Assembly (NCBI RefSeq): GCF_018139145.2
Contig: NC_059500.1
Span: 21,433,437-21,497,436 of the forward strand
Origin: Gymnogyps californianus
Lineage: Eukaryota > Chordata > Aves > Accipitriformes > Cathartidae
Length of the DNA stretch: 64,000 bases
Reading direction: 5' to 3'
Below, piece after piece: positions 1 to 12,249 of the stretch. Every line of letters starts with the position of its first letter. Positions within the stretch are counted from its first letter, which is position 1. The position numbers and the translations under genes were made by a program. The notes under the pieces are model-generated. The model was not told the origin of the DNA and did no database searches. It saw nothing but the letters and a program-made list of their open reading frames with translations.

Positions 1-783
1 AGAACACGTACTAACATCCTGAGGAAGCTGAGGAAGCTGTTGTGTTTGTCCTAAACTTTGTTCTCTTCAGGCAAGGCAAACTACTTTGCTGGATAAAATA
101 CAAAATGCCCAATATCTTACGAAATTCAGGTTTCAGCCTGTATCAAGGAAATGGCAGGTAGCTATAAAAACCAAGCCTGGCATGGCCAGCAAGAGAATGG
201 AAGCTGGCTGGATGTAGCTTGTACAGGTGCACTGAGAATAACACCTTGCTAAGGAAAAATAGCTTACCTATTGTCTGACACAGCAATGTAACACTGAAGT
301 TTTGGAATAACCTGGTTCTTTTGTGAAATACCAGGACAGCTGGTGAACAAAAAAAGCACACTCGAAAGTCTTCCTCATCCCACGAGAACAAGATTATCAC
401 CACAAGTTAGATACCCAAATATTCTTGTGGGAGAAAGCATGCAGCAACACGAAGTTAAACACACCCACAGGGATAATTTGCTTGCTACAAGGTTTCTGAA
501 CTTCAGCAGAGCTGTTGGCAATGGCTTACAGGCACAAACCTGGGTAAATTTGTCAGGCCTTTCAAAACAAACATTTTCCACAAGTCAATGTCCTCATCTT
601 TGCACCTCAATGGTAATGTGCACAAGTTGTCTGGGTTTGTTTCTTGAGGTCCTCATTGCAGATTTTTACTTTAATGCAACATACACAATATGAACATGTT
701 TTTACACCTCCACCTGACAGGGCAATTTAACGGCCTTTACCTGACAGAGATATGTTATAAAAGAGAAGTCCCTGTTAACTTAC
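1..783 (-). other. ALDH7A1: ALDH7A1 intron 3 (partial)
   Basis: Intron sequence between coding exon 3 and the rest of ALDH7A1 to the left. No further exon with antiquitin similarity was seen here, and no recognisable repeat. The short open frames in it look random. Confidence 0.7.
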
Positions 784-849
784 ATCAGCCCAGACCTTCC
801 ATGCCTCTTTAGCCTTCTTTACGGTTTCTTCATAATCCTCCAAACTAGC
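784..849 (-). CDS. ALDH7A1: ALDH7A1 coding exon 3 (partial gene)
   Basis: Third coding exon of alpha-aminoadipic semialdehyde dehydrogenase (antiquitin), an NAD+-dependent enzyme of lysine catabolism found in mitochondria and cytosol. Read on the minus strand it gives 22 residues, ASLEDYEETVKKAKEAWKVW followed by AD. This matches the known antiquitin segment in length and nearly every position. It is flanked by an acceptor AG at 851-850 and a donor GTAAGT starting at 783, and both borders are phase 0. The next exon (IPAPKRGE region in the human protein) is not visible in positions 1-783, so the gene continues beyond the left edge. Too short to show as a separate ORF. Confidence 0.92.
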
Positions 850-1793
850 CTACACGAAGAAGCATGTCAAAGTTAGGAAAACCAAAACCCCCCAAAAACA
901 CCACAGAAAAGCTTCTGCATCCAACTCAAGACATTTCTAGTGGATAGTACTGCACTACAGAATACTACTTTCACAGGAAGTCTGCCATAGTTTCGTCCCA
1001 ATATGGCACGTTGAGTTGCTTGAAGTTACTGTTGAGGAAAAGCATATGTGCTGCCTAAACAAGAAAAAACGCAAGCAGAAATTTTCCTTCAGATGACAAA
1101 GGATGTTCCATAAAGAATAGCTGTAAGGGGGGCATTCATCATATATTCACATATCTTCTATCATCTTAGTACTACTACTATTAACAATATTAAACAAAGG
1201 CTGTGAGGGCTTTCATACTCCAGCAGCCTTACTGGACATCAAGGGCTAATCAAATCCTAATATACAAAAGGAGTAGCTTAGTACCATAGCACTATTCTCA
1301 CACTAAAAAATTCCACAAGTTTACCATGTGAACACCATGTTGCTCTCCATACCCCCTCCTGGCCACTCAGCTCCACTGAATAGCCACAATCCACCCCTAT
1401 TCTGCAACTCCCTCTAGAAACAAACGAAAACAGGCAGGAGAGGCCCTCACTCTTCCCAATAATACTTGCAAGCGGGGGGGAGGAAAGGGGGGAAAGGTGA
1501 AGAGCCTGTTTTTCTTCCCAGAAAAGCCACAGGCTTATTTCCAGCAGACGGCCCGAGCTGTGATGAGCTCCACCAACCGCCACTGGATTCAGCATCCCCC
1601 AGACCCCCGCCGTCACCCACCTCGGCGGGTTCCCGCCCTTCGCGAACCTGGTCGAGAGGAGGTGCAGCTCGCAGACCAACGCCCAAACACCCCTCACGCC
1701 GGCCACGGGGGCTAGACAGCTCCTCCCTTCCCAGCAGCCGCTAGGTCCCTGCCCCCGAGTTTCCCGGGTCGGGCCGGGCCGAGGCGCGCTTAC

Positions 1794-1847
1794 CTGCCGG
1801 ACGCTGGCTATGGGCTCGTTGTTGGCGGGGCAGTACGTCGTCACTAC
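1794..1847 (-). CDS. ALDH7A1: ALDH7A1 coding exon 2
   Basis: Second coding exon on the minus strand. It encodes 18 residues, VVTTYCPANNEPIASVRQ, which match antiquitin (TTYCPANNEPIA is a recognisable block). The acceptor is CTCTAG just before 1847 and the donor is GTAAGC from 1793. Both introns are phase 0, so exons 1, 2 and 3 join in frame. The polypyrimidine tract of this acceptor is unusual: an uninterrupted run of about 18 C (plus-strand G run at 1860-1877) ends a dozen bases before the exon. The 188-residue open frame that runs through this exon to 1278 is only intron read-through past the donor. Confidence 0.93.
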
Positions 1848-2062
1848 CTAGAGCAGGGCGGGGGGGGGGGGGGGGGGAGATGAGCAGCGGGGCCGCACTC
1901 GCCCTTTTAGCTAACGGCGGGGGCGCAACGCCCAGGGAGCCGCCGAGGCCCAGCGGCGACGCGGCACCGCCCGGCGCCCCCCCCCGGCACCCCCCTACCC
2001 CCACCCCCCGGCCCCGCTCCCGCGGGCCCGCTCCCCCCCGCAGGCCGCGACGCCGCCCGCAC

Positions 2063-2236
2063 CTGGCCGCCGCCGCCCCAGCGCCCGTTGTACACGCCCG
2101 GGTTCTCCTCCTGCAGGCCCAGCTCCCGCAGCCAGGCGTAGCGCGGCTGGCTGACCAGCAGGGTAGACATGGCGGCCGCCGAGGCCCCGGCCCGCAGCGG
2201 CAGCAGCAAGGCGGCAGCGCGGCGCAGGCCCAGCAT
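2063..2236 (-). CDS. ALDH7A1: ALDH7A1 coding exon 1, start codon
   Basis: First coding exon of antiquitin on the minus strand, 58 codons, ending at a CAG|GT donor (GT at 2062-2061). The ATG at 2236-2234 opens an Arg/Ala/Leu-rich, acid-free leader ([20 protein letters not shown]), as expected of a mitochondrial targeting peptide. A second in-frame Met at residue 23 begins [20 protein letters not shown], where the conserved enzyme starts. The human gene has the same two-start layout and makes mitochondrial and cytosolic forms. I chose the upstream ATG because it supplies the leader and because the frame further upstream is low-complexity Gly/Arg sequence. Exon 1 joins exon 2 in phase 0. The gene is cut by the window edge after exon 3. 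Confidence 0.93.
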
Positions 2237-2445
2237 CGCCGGCGGCCGCCCGGGGTCGGGTGGGGCGGGGCGGGGCGGGGCGGGGGGCACGCGGCAATGG
2301 CCGCCGCGCCCCGCCCCCGCCCCGCCTCCCCGCCGCCGGCGCCGATTGGTGGGGGCACGGCGGCGCCCCCTCCCGCCGGGCCCCGCCCCCGCCTGCCTGC
2401 CCCCTGCCAGCCCCTCGCTTTCCGGCTCCGGGCCCCGCCCCCCCG

Positions 2446-2446
2446 T

Positions 2447-2485
<39 letters not shown>
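2446..2485. repeat. (CCTG)n microsatellite
   Basis: About ten uninterrupted copies of the tetranucleotide CCTG/GCCT, lying 210-250 bp upstream of the ALDH7A1 start codon inside the CpG island. On the gene's strand it reads as CAGG repeats. Length polymorphism is likely. Confidence 0.9.
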
Positions 2486-2690
2486 GCCCCTGCCCGGCCC
2501 CTGCCCGCTGGCTCCTTTCCTGCCTGCCCCCTGCGTGCCCGCCCTGGGTCGAGGCAAACAGAGTAGAGCCCAGCCCACGCAGAGTCCCAGATCGTCCCCC
2601 GCGCCAGGTTCCCCTCAAGGGCGCGCACGCACCGCGGAGTGCGGGGGCAGCGGAGTCCCCCACTCGAGTGTTTCTAATTGCGGGGGGAAA

Positions 2691-5600
2691 TAAAAGCACA
2701 CAGCCATCAAAACAGGGAAAAAACTGTAGCTATCCTTATTCAACAACGGAGTAATAATAATGATAACATGTAGGAGCATGCATTACCCTTTTCATTCTTT
2801 AACACCGTGCTTGAATCTCAACGAAAAGAAGTGGCTTCAGCTTCTAGGCTGGCCACTTACCCATGCTCCAGTGTTTGTGATTTTACAATCTTTTTATTTC
2901 TCCTTTCCTGTATACAGGGCTAACATACTTACCTCACGTGATAGGCACTCATCTTGCAAAATTGCAAGTGATTTTTATCCCATATTTTTAAACTAATTCC
3001 CCTGAAGAGGCTTTAGAAATTTAGATGACTTACTATGATCACGAAATACTGTTTGTTTTCAGGAATGCAGTATTTTCTGAATGACCAAACCACTTAGGGA
3101 TAAACCCCAATACTAAGCTTTAAATGTGTTAGCACATACTTAAAGGAGAGAAGAAAAATGCCACTGATCTCAAGAACGCCATAATTTATTTTTCGGTTTC
3201 CACAAATACACACTTTTGCTTACTGTGAATTGCATTAACTATAAACAATTTGCTCTTTAAGAAACGGTTGTTCAAGTAATTTTGTCGAATGAAAAGTATC
3301 TGTGGATGATGTAAACAGATTAGTATTACAAAGTAGTCTGGCAAGGTTCGAGAGCTGAAGATGCCATTGGCTTCACTGCATGCAAGATCAAATTGTCACT
3401 TGCATAAGGAAACTGGGTTTGGATACTATAAAAATTGCATCAAAAAGGCAGCAATCCATTCACCTTTGAGGGGAATATGTAAAGAATCTCGAGCAAAAGC
3501 AACTCAAAAGGGAAATTAGTACATCTGAAAGGTAAAACACTTTTTTTTAAGCAGGGGGATGAAACCTTACATCTACCCAGAGAACAAACACCATCAAGAG
3601 AACAGCAGTACAGACTTTCTTCCCCTGGTTTGACACCGTGCTTTTACAGCCTTGACCTCAAGAAGCTATCCTACAGATGGTATGGTAGATCAGTCCCCGG
3701 AGCTGTTTGTTCATCATCCCACCGGCAGAGCCTACCAAAAACCTTTATAATAGGTCTCCATCACACCTGACCTGGAGTGAGCTTGTTTTGATCTGGTGAC
3801 CCAGAAGCATGAAGCATCCCTTGAGCTATTCTGTCTCCTGATGACTGTTACTCGTAGTGCAAACCCTTTTCTTGGAAGGTCAATTTAGTATATAGATCAA
3901 ATACATAGATGAAATAGGCTCCAGCTGGCTGCATAGCACCTGGTGAAGCTGGAGCTGCAGCAGCTCCCCACGTGCCTCAGGGAAGAAGAACCTGTTGAGG
4001 GAGTACCCCATCCACTTAACTGAGAGGCCTTTGTGGCCATAATTGTCCTTGCATAGCGTTCACTGGCGCAATAAAATTCTGGGGGAACAGAAGCCCAAAG
4101 CTTTGTGTTTGAAATTGTCCAGACGCCCATCAGAGATCATGACCTTCATTGACCCTAGTGAAACTTTGCAGAGGTCTTCCTCGTAAGGTCTGGCCCTGAC
4201 AGAGGACTGGACTCAGGCTTTCTCTTAGTATTAAATACCAAGGTTGTGAACCCACTGCCTCGAAAGCGTCAAGGACCTGAAGGCATCAATGAGCCTTAAT
4301 GGACCTGACCAGCCTTGCCTGGGGCCTCCATCCCTCACCCCCACCCCCAGGCACCATCTGAAACTCAGCCCCGGGCCTTTGGTCCCTCCTGCCACGGCTC
4401 AGCCACAGCCATGCCTCTGCTTGGACAAGGATGTGGCAAGCCAGACCCTGACCTGGGGGCTTCTGGCCTACTGCCCATCACCATGGGATCTGCTTATCAG
4501 CCACTGGCTTGGTCCTGACCCTGACCAGCAGGCTGGCTTCCTGGCTTCACCTCGGACCTGCCTCATCACCGCCATACCACCTCACGATGTGGGCTGTGAC
4601 TTTGGCTGGTGAGGCCCCTGTCCTGCCCCCCGGCTCCCCATCCCCCAGGGAGCAGTGGCCCTTGCAGCTCCCTGACGGAGAGGGTACAGCTCACTCAGGC
4701 CAGTGGTCTTTGAGAGGTGACATTTTCTAATGCATTGCACAATCTTGTGCAGACTTTCACCTTTTTTGGCCTTATATTTCTGTATATGGTCAAAGGGGTA
4801 TTTCACAATAACATAGCTGCAAGATGTCTTCAACCCATGCATTGGGTTCTAGCAAGTGGGACTCTCAAATGTTTAGGGCAGTAGCTGAGGCATAGACAAC
4901 GTGGTTTCAATTCCACGGACTCTCTGTCACCATAAGCAAGCAGTTCCCCCAGCCACGACTGCACATGGCTAGTGGTACAGTACCTATTGGTCAAGCTGCA
5001 AAGAAAATCGAAACCCTGGCACGGTGCCTGACTTGGCTCTCTTCTTTTTTGCTCCAGAGTGTCCAAGCAGATGAAATTGTCACTGTCATAGGTGGTGCCA
5101 AAGTCCTTTCAGGAGGGGCAGAGGCCTGACTTGTCTGCACCGTATTGGTTAGTGATCAGATACACAGGACTAGCTGTGTGAGACACACTGCTTTTCAACC
5201 ATCCACTGTAGTGAAGATGTGGTTAGACCTGCATGAAACCTTAGTGTGGGGCCCAAGCTTTTTTCTTCCTGCCATGCCCAAGTCCACATCTAAATCCAGA
5301 TATGCCTCCAGAAGCTACAAGTGCAAGAGGAGTGTGAATTCAGGCCAGTGTCTGAAATACAGCACAGACACAACCTGTGCTTCTGTCCCACACCTGCAGA
5401 GCAAGGCTAATTGCAGGAGAGTTTGCAGGATACAGAAAGACTGTGCAACCTATATGAGGTGGGGCAGGAAAAGCTCCATATCAGACTACGGTATGTTTTT
5501 TTAAATATTTGTTCTACATGGTCATACTGAGCTTGATATTTTAAATCTTTATTTATTAAAGGGAATTTTAGTGAGAGATTAGCTGTCTATGGTAAGCTTA

Positions 5601-7599
5601 CTTTGCAGTGTGATCATGCTAACATGACAATTGGCATTCCCCTTGGTTTGGATGTGTTGTGTCCACTAGTGAGAGCACATCTTGGAATCTGTGACAGTTT
5701 TAACTGGTCATGGAACATTATTCTGCCGTAAGGATATAATTAGAGTTGCTAAAATGTTCACTTCTACCAAAGCTTTCAAATAGATGGGAAGAGATCCATT
5801 TCAGTGATGCTTGTGAAAGTCAGTAAGAACGTGTCCTCGTCTTGTCCATCGAAGTTTCCGTATTGCCAGATCAATCCGTGAGCTGAATCAGCTCAGCATA
5901 CTCACAGGAGCACTTGGCTCCAGCTCAAGGACAGCAACATGTTAGTGGAAGGGGGCTGGAAGGGGAGGCAGTTTGACAATACCCCAGTCATAAGCCAGAC
6001 TCTGGATCCTGTGAAACCGTGCTCTTGTGTTCTGGATTCACTTCAGTGCTCTTCAGATGTAGTCCTTCCTTGCTCTGTGCTTCATTTCCTCATCTGTAGG
6101 AAAAGGTACAACGGTACCTTTACTCTTTAAAGGATAATTTAGGTTAATAATAAAGGAGCATTAGCTGCTTGGATACAATGAGGATGGAGGTTAAATGGCC
6201 ATGTTAAGAAGAGGAGATCCCAGAGCTTTTACGCTTAAGTGAAGTTAGAGCTGCTTCAGCCCAGCACAAGGAATTCAGACAAATGGAGTGGGGAGGAAAA
6301 GCGGAAAAGCTTCCAAAAACATGCTTAAAACTTCCCCCCCCCCGTCACACGTATTTCCAGCATGACACAACCTTGCCCCAGAGCAGCAGGCTCCTCTGTT
6401 GTGTTTACATAACAGCTATCTCAATTCATTGGCAGAAGGAACTGTCCATTTTTCTCAGTGGTAAAACATGAGGAATGCAAGGAATTATGGTGATTCTTGC
6501 TCTCAAAACAGAGTTAAACCTACAGGGGGAAAAACAAACGACAAAGTTTTTCTCCTGACCCGAGATATTTCAAGTCAGTGCCCTTCACGTTGTAGTTTGT
6601 CAGTTACTCATATTTTAAAGTTTCCTGTTTACACTGAAAGTGATAGTAATTATGAATCATTTGAATCACAAGAAGTCCCAAGAAATAGACACATATGGTT
6701 GTGTAGCCCATAAAGACAGAAAATGGTTTGAGAGATTAAAAAAAAGCAACCACCAAAAAAACCCAGAACTGAAAGTATCATGTCATGTGGACAATACAAC
6801 ATGGAATTTAGCATGCACACAAACAACATACTTCGCATATTTAGCTCCAAGCGATAGTGTATTGGGCAATGTTATACCATCTCACTTCAATCAGTAATGA
6901 TTTAATACAAGAAGTGATCAGCAGATCAGTGAGATCTGAGGGTGAAAAGGGAGTTGGTTCAGCAACAACCTCTGCACTCTGGCTTGTCCTTCTTTCCATG
7001 CTCTCCATACACTGATAACGAGGGAGTTGCACTTGTTCCCAGTAACCACACATCTTAGAAAGTAATCACCACCCCGAAAGAAACATACATTTCCAGACAT
7101 AAAGCAGCTAATATACAGGTACTCTTTGGATTATGCAAATAAAAATAATGTAAAATGAAAGCATCCTTGGGCGCAGCCTGAGGACCCATTCCATAACAAG
7201 GTCATCTGCCTCTTATACAGCCTTTTCCATCTGCAGAAAGCAGTTTATAAAGCAAGTGAGCATCATTAAAACCATTTCACCACCCAGGAAATGGAAATCC
7301 AGAGAAGTCACTTCACAAGCTAATGGGGGAAATCCCTTAGAATTTAGGTTTCGGTCTGGTGCTTTAGCCCTGAGACCTTGCTGCTTTATCGCTATCGATG
7401 TACCATTGTGTTACAGCTGTACAGCTTTCATCTAGTCTGTAACTATATGAAAAGCACCTACAGAGCTTGTCTTCTTTCCAAAGAACAAGCTGTTAGTAAT
7501 ATAAAATGGACTCACAAACCCACCTCACACAAACTTGGCTCGTCATGAGAGCTGTATACATCTTTAAACTGATGGGTAGAATAAATGGTGATCAATGTA
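2691..7599. other. Intergenic, no gene seen
   Basis: No splice-flanked coding similarity, RNA gene or clear transposon was recognised. A C-rich segment at about 4260-4690 (CCTGACC/CCTGCC-type runs, several overlapping Pro-rich frames) stands out from AT-richer flanks. It may be an old interspersed repeat, but I cannot name its family. The 119-residue frame at 5145-5504 has no recognisable domain and is probably chance. Confidence 0.5.
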
Positions 7600-8588
7600 T
7601 CTTACTTCAGCTGGCAGCCTGTCACAAGTGGGGTTCTGCCAGGGATCGATACTGAGCTCCACACTGTTCAACATCTTCATAAATTGTCTGGATGATGGGA
7701 TTGAAAGCACCCTCACCAACTTTGCTGATGATGCCAAACTGGGTGGTGAGGTGGACACATCAGAAGGGAGAGCCATCTTATGGAGGGACCCTGACAGGCT
7801 GGAAGAGTGGGCAGGAAAGAACAGCATGAAGTTGAACAAAGACAAGTGCAAGGTCCTGCACCTGGGATGACATAACAAAGGGGCCCAGTACAGGCTAGGA
7901 TCTGTGTGGTGGGGGAGCAGCCTTGCTGAAAGGGACCTGGGGATCCTGGTGGACAACAAGCTGAACATGAGTCAGCAGTGCATCACTGCAGCAATGAAGG
8001 CAAATCGGATCCTGGGCTACATCCGCAGGGGCATTACTAGCAGAGATAGAGATGTGATCATCCCACTCTACTCAGCGCTTGTTAGGCTGCACCTGAAGTA
8101 CTGTGTCCAGTTCTGGTCCCTACAATTCAAGAAAGACACAGACAGACTGAAGAAGGTCCAAAGGAGGGCCATGAAGATGATCAAAGGGCTGGAGAACCTG
8201 CCCAATGAGAAAAGACTGAAGGAGTTAGGTCTCTTCTCCCTGAAGAAGAGAAGGCTCAGAGGGAACTTCATCACAGTATTCCAGTACTTAAGGGGCAGCT
8301 ATAAACAGGATAGAGGCTCTCTTTTCAGAAGGAGCCACATGTGGAAGACAAGGGGCAATGGGTACAAGTTGCACTGGCAAGGTTTCATTTTGACATAAGA
8401 AAAACATTTTTTACAATGAGAACAATCAATCACTGGAAGAATCTCCCAAGAGACATGGTAGAGTTCCCATTGCTGGTGGTTTTCAAGATGTGATTGGACA
8501 GGGTGCTAGATAATCTCATGTAGGCTCCCTTTCCCACAAAAGGTTGGACCAGATGATCTTTTGAGGTCCCTTCTATGATTCTATGATG
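7600..8588 (+). mobile_element. CR1 LINE, 5'-truncated, 3' end complete
   Basis: 3' portion of a chicken-repeat-1 (CR1) non-LTR retrotransposon. The translation at 7595-8398 shows the second half of the reverse transcriptase: SILSSTLFNIFINCLDDG, the NFADDAKLGG motif carrying the catalytic FADD, then SLAERDLGILVDNKLNMSQQ and the basic C-terminal block. One frame is open throughout except for a single TGA at 7868-7870, where a CpG-decayed Arg codon is the simplest explanation. The 3' UTR ends with the CR1 hallmark TTCTATGATTCTATGAT at about 8572-8588. The 5' start is approximate. Being 5'-truncated and holding a stop, it is not mobile. Confidence 0.95.
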
Positions 8589-11500
8589 TATGTCAGGTGT
8601 GTTGCCCTAGAGCCCAATACACGAGTAATGGAGAGAAGGACAAAGAGAGGTGCAAAAGAATTTACAACATGCTTCAACAATTCTGATGGACTTGAGGTAC
8701 ATTTTGAATGATGTTGAGAACTGGACAACCTGGGGGGGGGGGGCAGGGAGGGAAAGGACAGTGTTTTATATACACATGTGGATGCTTGAACAGTTTTGTT
8801 ATCAGCACAGGGCAAGACTGTTCATATCAAGTGGGCAGCCCAGAAAGAGTTTTGTCGCCAATTTTCATGTTGTCACCATCCCCATTAAACCTGTAACCTC
8901 TTCAGGCCAGATTGTAATTTCTCAAAAACTTTCTTCTGCTTTTTATGTTAATGATGCCTGTCTCAAAAGTAGACCTCATTGAACAATGACCAATCTAGAA
9001 TTTTCAAGGTGTGTTTCCTTTCAGACTTCAAATACAAACAACATTTGTAGAAAAATTAGGAGAATTAAGGAAGTAGATAACATTTGCTGACATTCAGTCA
9101 ATTTCAGGGCAGAGAGGCAAACTACAAGAGTGTTTTCCCACATTTTCCTGCAAAAGGGCAGAAAAGAAACATCTTCTGTCTTCACTTTGAAATAGTATTG
9201 CCAGCTCACAACTTACATACCTTTAAGGATAGAATGAAGATGGTGAATGCGTTAAATACAAGATTATTATAAGAGGTTTGTCTCATGCTGAGTCAATCCA
9301 AAATTATTTTCTTGTATTCCCTTTCTTTGCAATCAGCAGAAAGGCAATTTTTGTTGTTGTTGTTGTCTTTTGACATTTTTTGGTTTAGAAAATATTTTCT
9401 GGTTTAGAAAATATTTTCTGGTTTATACGTTGTTTTTTTAATTCTCCATTCACATAGTTCCTAATACAAGATATTGTGACCTACCACTGAACTTGCAAGA
9501 AAGAACCAGCATGTAAAAAAAACCCCAACAACACTAACTTACTTTAACTTTGTTCTTATTTTGGTTCTTGTGATGGAGGAGCATAAATCAGAGGTTTATC
9601 TGCTCAAGAGAGCAGGACAGCTAAGTACAAGTGATTATAAGAGAGTTGAAGCACAGGGAATTTCTCAGGGTCTGCTGGAAACTTTAGGGTTTGCAAATCT
9701 AGAAATTGTGTCAAGGAAAATCAAACGTTTCATCATTTTCTCCATAAAATGCAACACCCTATTTTTAAAATAACTAGAAGTATATTAGAGTGCTAATAAT
9801 GCTAAGTGCATTGCTATATTGGTGCAAGTATTGTATTACAGGTGCATTGTCAGTTTGCCAGTAGTTCCTGGGATGCACCAGCTGTTTAAGAGTACACAAC
9901 ACCCAGCCAGGGCATAAGGAATGGCGCCAAACAGGCACGGCATTGCTGGAAGATTTCATGGTTGGATTCTCTCTCATCTACCAAAGTCTCAGCATTGTTT
10001 TGGCAGAGAGGGGGTGTTCATAATAGTTTATTTATGTGAATTCTCTTTCATGTACCAAGAACAGAGCTTAGACTGTTATTATGTCTTTTATTGAAGGAAT
10101 AGGGTCTCCCTCTTTATTTCTTTTCTTCTTTATTGTAAGAGAATGTGTAGAACCTTTGAAGTTTTCCCATATATCAAATGCTGTTGAAAGTTCAATCTAC
10201 AGTTCAGAAATTGGGTGGCAGTGGGAGGAGTACAAACATAAACTGTTTATTTTGCACTTAGAGAACCAGGCTAAAAAGTAGATTATCAAAGGGGGAAGAT
10301 TAAAATCCTGGGATATCCCCACCACCACCACCTCTTTTTTTTCATTGTGCTCCACCAGTGAGGCCAAACCAATGGTTTGTCACTGAAGGCACCACCTTAA
10401 TTTTTTTCCTCTAATTAACCTGCTGTTACAGATAGTAGCTTCCCACCCAGGAAGAAGTGGAGGGCTTGAAAAACATTAACTCTGTGAGACAGCGGGGCAA
10501 TGCAGAGGTACATGGGATGCCATAGCACCTTTATCAAGGCTACAGTTGCAATCTGATTATTTTATTCATCCACTGGGAGAGCTGATGAGGACAAATCAGT
10601 GTGTCTTGTAAGTTTTTCTTTGTTTAGGCTGCTCAAATTACATCTAATTTGGCTTACCATTTCAGGCAAATTTCATTTTCAAATTAGGGTAACATTAATA
10701 TGCTTGTCATAAAATTGGTTTCATTTACATAGTTCTCCGTGTGCATGTGTTGAGAGGGAGAAAGCTTTATTTAGAAACATCCAGCAGAAACTGTTTTTTC
10801 CCCATTCACTTTTCTTCTCAGGCTGTAAACTTTTGTGATTCTCAGCTGTCTCTTCTGTTACAAAGGCAATCAAATTACATCCCCATCTTCCCAACAGCAA
10901 TTAAGAGAGGTTAAGCAAAAATCTACAGAACTCTGCCCTGGGGCTATTTCTGGAGAATGATCAAAATACAAAGGTATTCATGTCACTGTGTGGCATCTGT
11001 GTGTTCATGAAGAGGAAAAGGCATCAGAGGACTGGAAAGTGGCTGTGAAAGAGCTTAAGGCTAAGGTCTAAGTTATATACGTCCTCTGGAATGCTAGTCC
11101 TCCTTATGACATTTATGTCTGGGGGCGAGTCTCGTAAAAAGAAATGTCTTTCAGACTCCTTTGAACAGCAAAATGCTACAACCTTTGTTGACTGCTTCAG
11201 GAAGGGGCTTGGTGAGACTCATTTGTTGCAAGTAGTCCTTGCATGTCATTTGATCTTAACTATAACAAATGCAGATCTGCTCATCTTGTTAATCCTGAAA
11301 ATATACAGGGAAGTTTTCTACCTCAGGATGATGTGTTTCTGTAGTGAGTAAGATAGAAGCATCTGTGTATTTTTTTTTTTTTTTTAGATCTGAGACAAAA
11401 TAAGATGTTCTAACTGACTCTTAGTTGTTTAAAACCAAACAAATTGACTTTTAAAAATATTTTACTCACATCAAGGTGTAGTGATTTGAACACCAATTAC

Positions 11501-12239
11501 TTGCATTCTCCCAGATCAAGACAGACCTAAGAGACATCCCAAATTAACCACCCTGCCTGTCTGTAAGAGGCAGTTGTCAGCAAAAGTTAAGTGGTTGATC
11601 AAAATATTAGTGTATGGGAAGGAGCAACTAGGTCTCCCTAATTATGCTAGGCAAGAAGCTGTGACCCCCACAGATGACAGTGTAACAATATTGATAGCAT
11701 ATACATTACTTTCAGTTATTTAAAGCTAGTGCTCTGCATGATTATTGCAACAAACCTCTACCTTCACTTTTGTGTGGGGTAATTTTGGGGGGTTGTAATA
11801 CGTGTCCCTTTCTTTTTCAAGTGGTAAGGACTTTGTCCAGTTTACTTCTGAAGTACCTCAAGCACCTTCTGACAGAGATATGTAATGCACCATTGGAGTC
11901 ACCTGCTGACTCTGTGTCATGAGAGGTAAGTTAATCAGGGAGCTCAGCCTACTGGAAGCAACAAAGAAATAAAGTACTTGAACTCTAATTGCCACGTTCC
12001 TGCATAATGTTTTAGAGAGATACAATTGAAGGTGAATGTGCTCCAAAATAAAAAAGTGCAGATCTCAAACTGGTGGCAGGATTTTCCATGTTGCTTCATA
12101 TGAAGTAGTTATTTGATCTTTCATCTGAAGTTATCAGAATGCCAGAACTTCTGTCCCATGGAAAAGCGTTATGTCCGCTCTTTTGCTGAGGCCCTTGAAA
12201 ATTGTCCCTTGCATTGTACACCTTCCCCCACCTCCTTAC
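8589..12239. other. Intergenic, no gene seen
   Basis: No gene, RNA or clear transposon recognised. It contains a poly-G run near 8732-8743 just after the CR1, a small tandem repeat at 9382-9419, and an AT-rich stretch at about 10560-10740 that lacks simple repeats and looks compositionally like conserved non-coding DNA. Confidence 0.5.
9382..9419. repeat. 2 x 19-bp tandem repeat
   Basis: Two exact adjacent copies of GGTTTAGAAAATATTTTCT followed by a partial third (GGTTTA). Each unit holds the near-palindrome GAAAATATTTTC. Confidence 0.9.
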
Positions 12240-12249
12240 TTTCTTTTTT

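Larger units (their letters stand above)
1600..2690. promoter_or_regulatory. ALDH7A1: CpG island and promoter region of ALDH7A1
   Basis: A dense CpG-rich block covers exons 1-2 and the upstream flank. Upstream of the ATG (higher coordinates) are a cluster of GC boxes at about 2260-2287 (repeated GGGGCGGGGC) and an inverted CCAAT motif (ATTGG, 2345-2349) about 110 bp from the start codon. No TATA box is apparent. This is the usual layout of a housekeeping promoter. Long GC-rich open frames on both strands here are composition artefacts. Confidence 0.8.

Noticed and set aside
1741..2754. Several long GC-rich open frames on both strands around the ALDH7A1 promoter
   Set aside because: They consist of Pro/Ala/Gly/Arg low-complexity sequence caused by the CpG island; only the short antiquitin-coding parts with splice borders are real.
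5145..5504. 119-codon Cys/Ser/Lys-containing frame as a small secreted protein
   Set aside because: No signal peptide, no homology recognised and no gene-like context.
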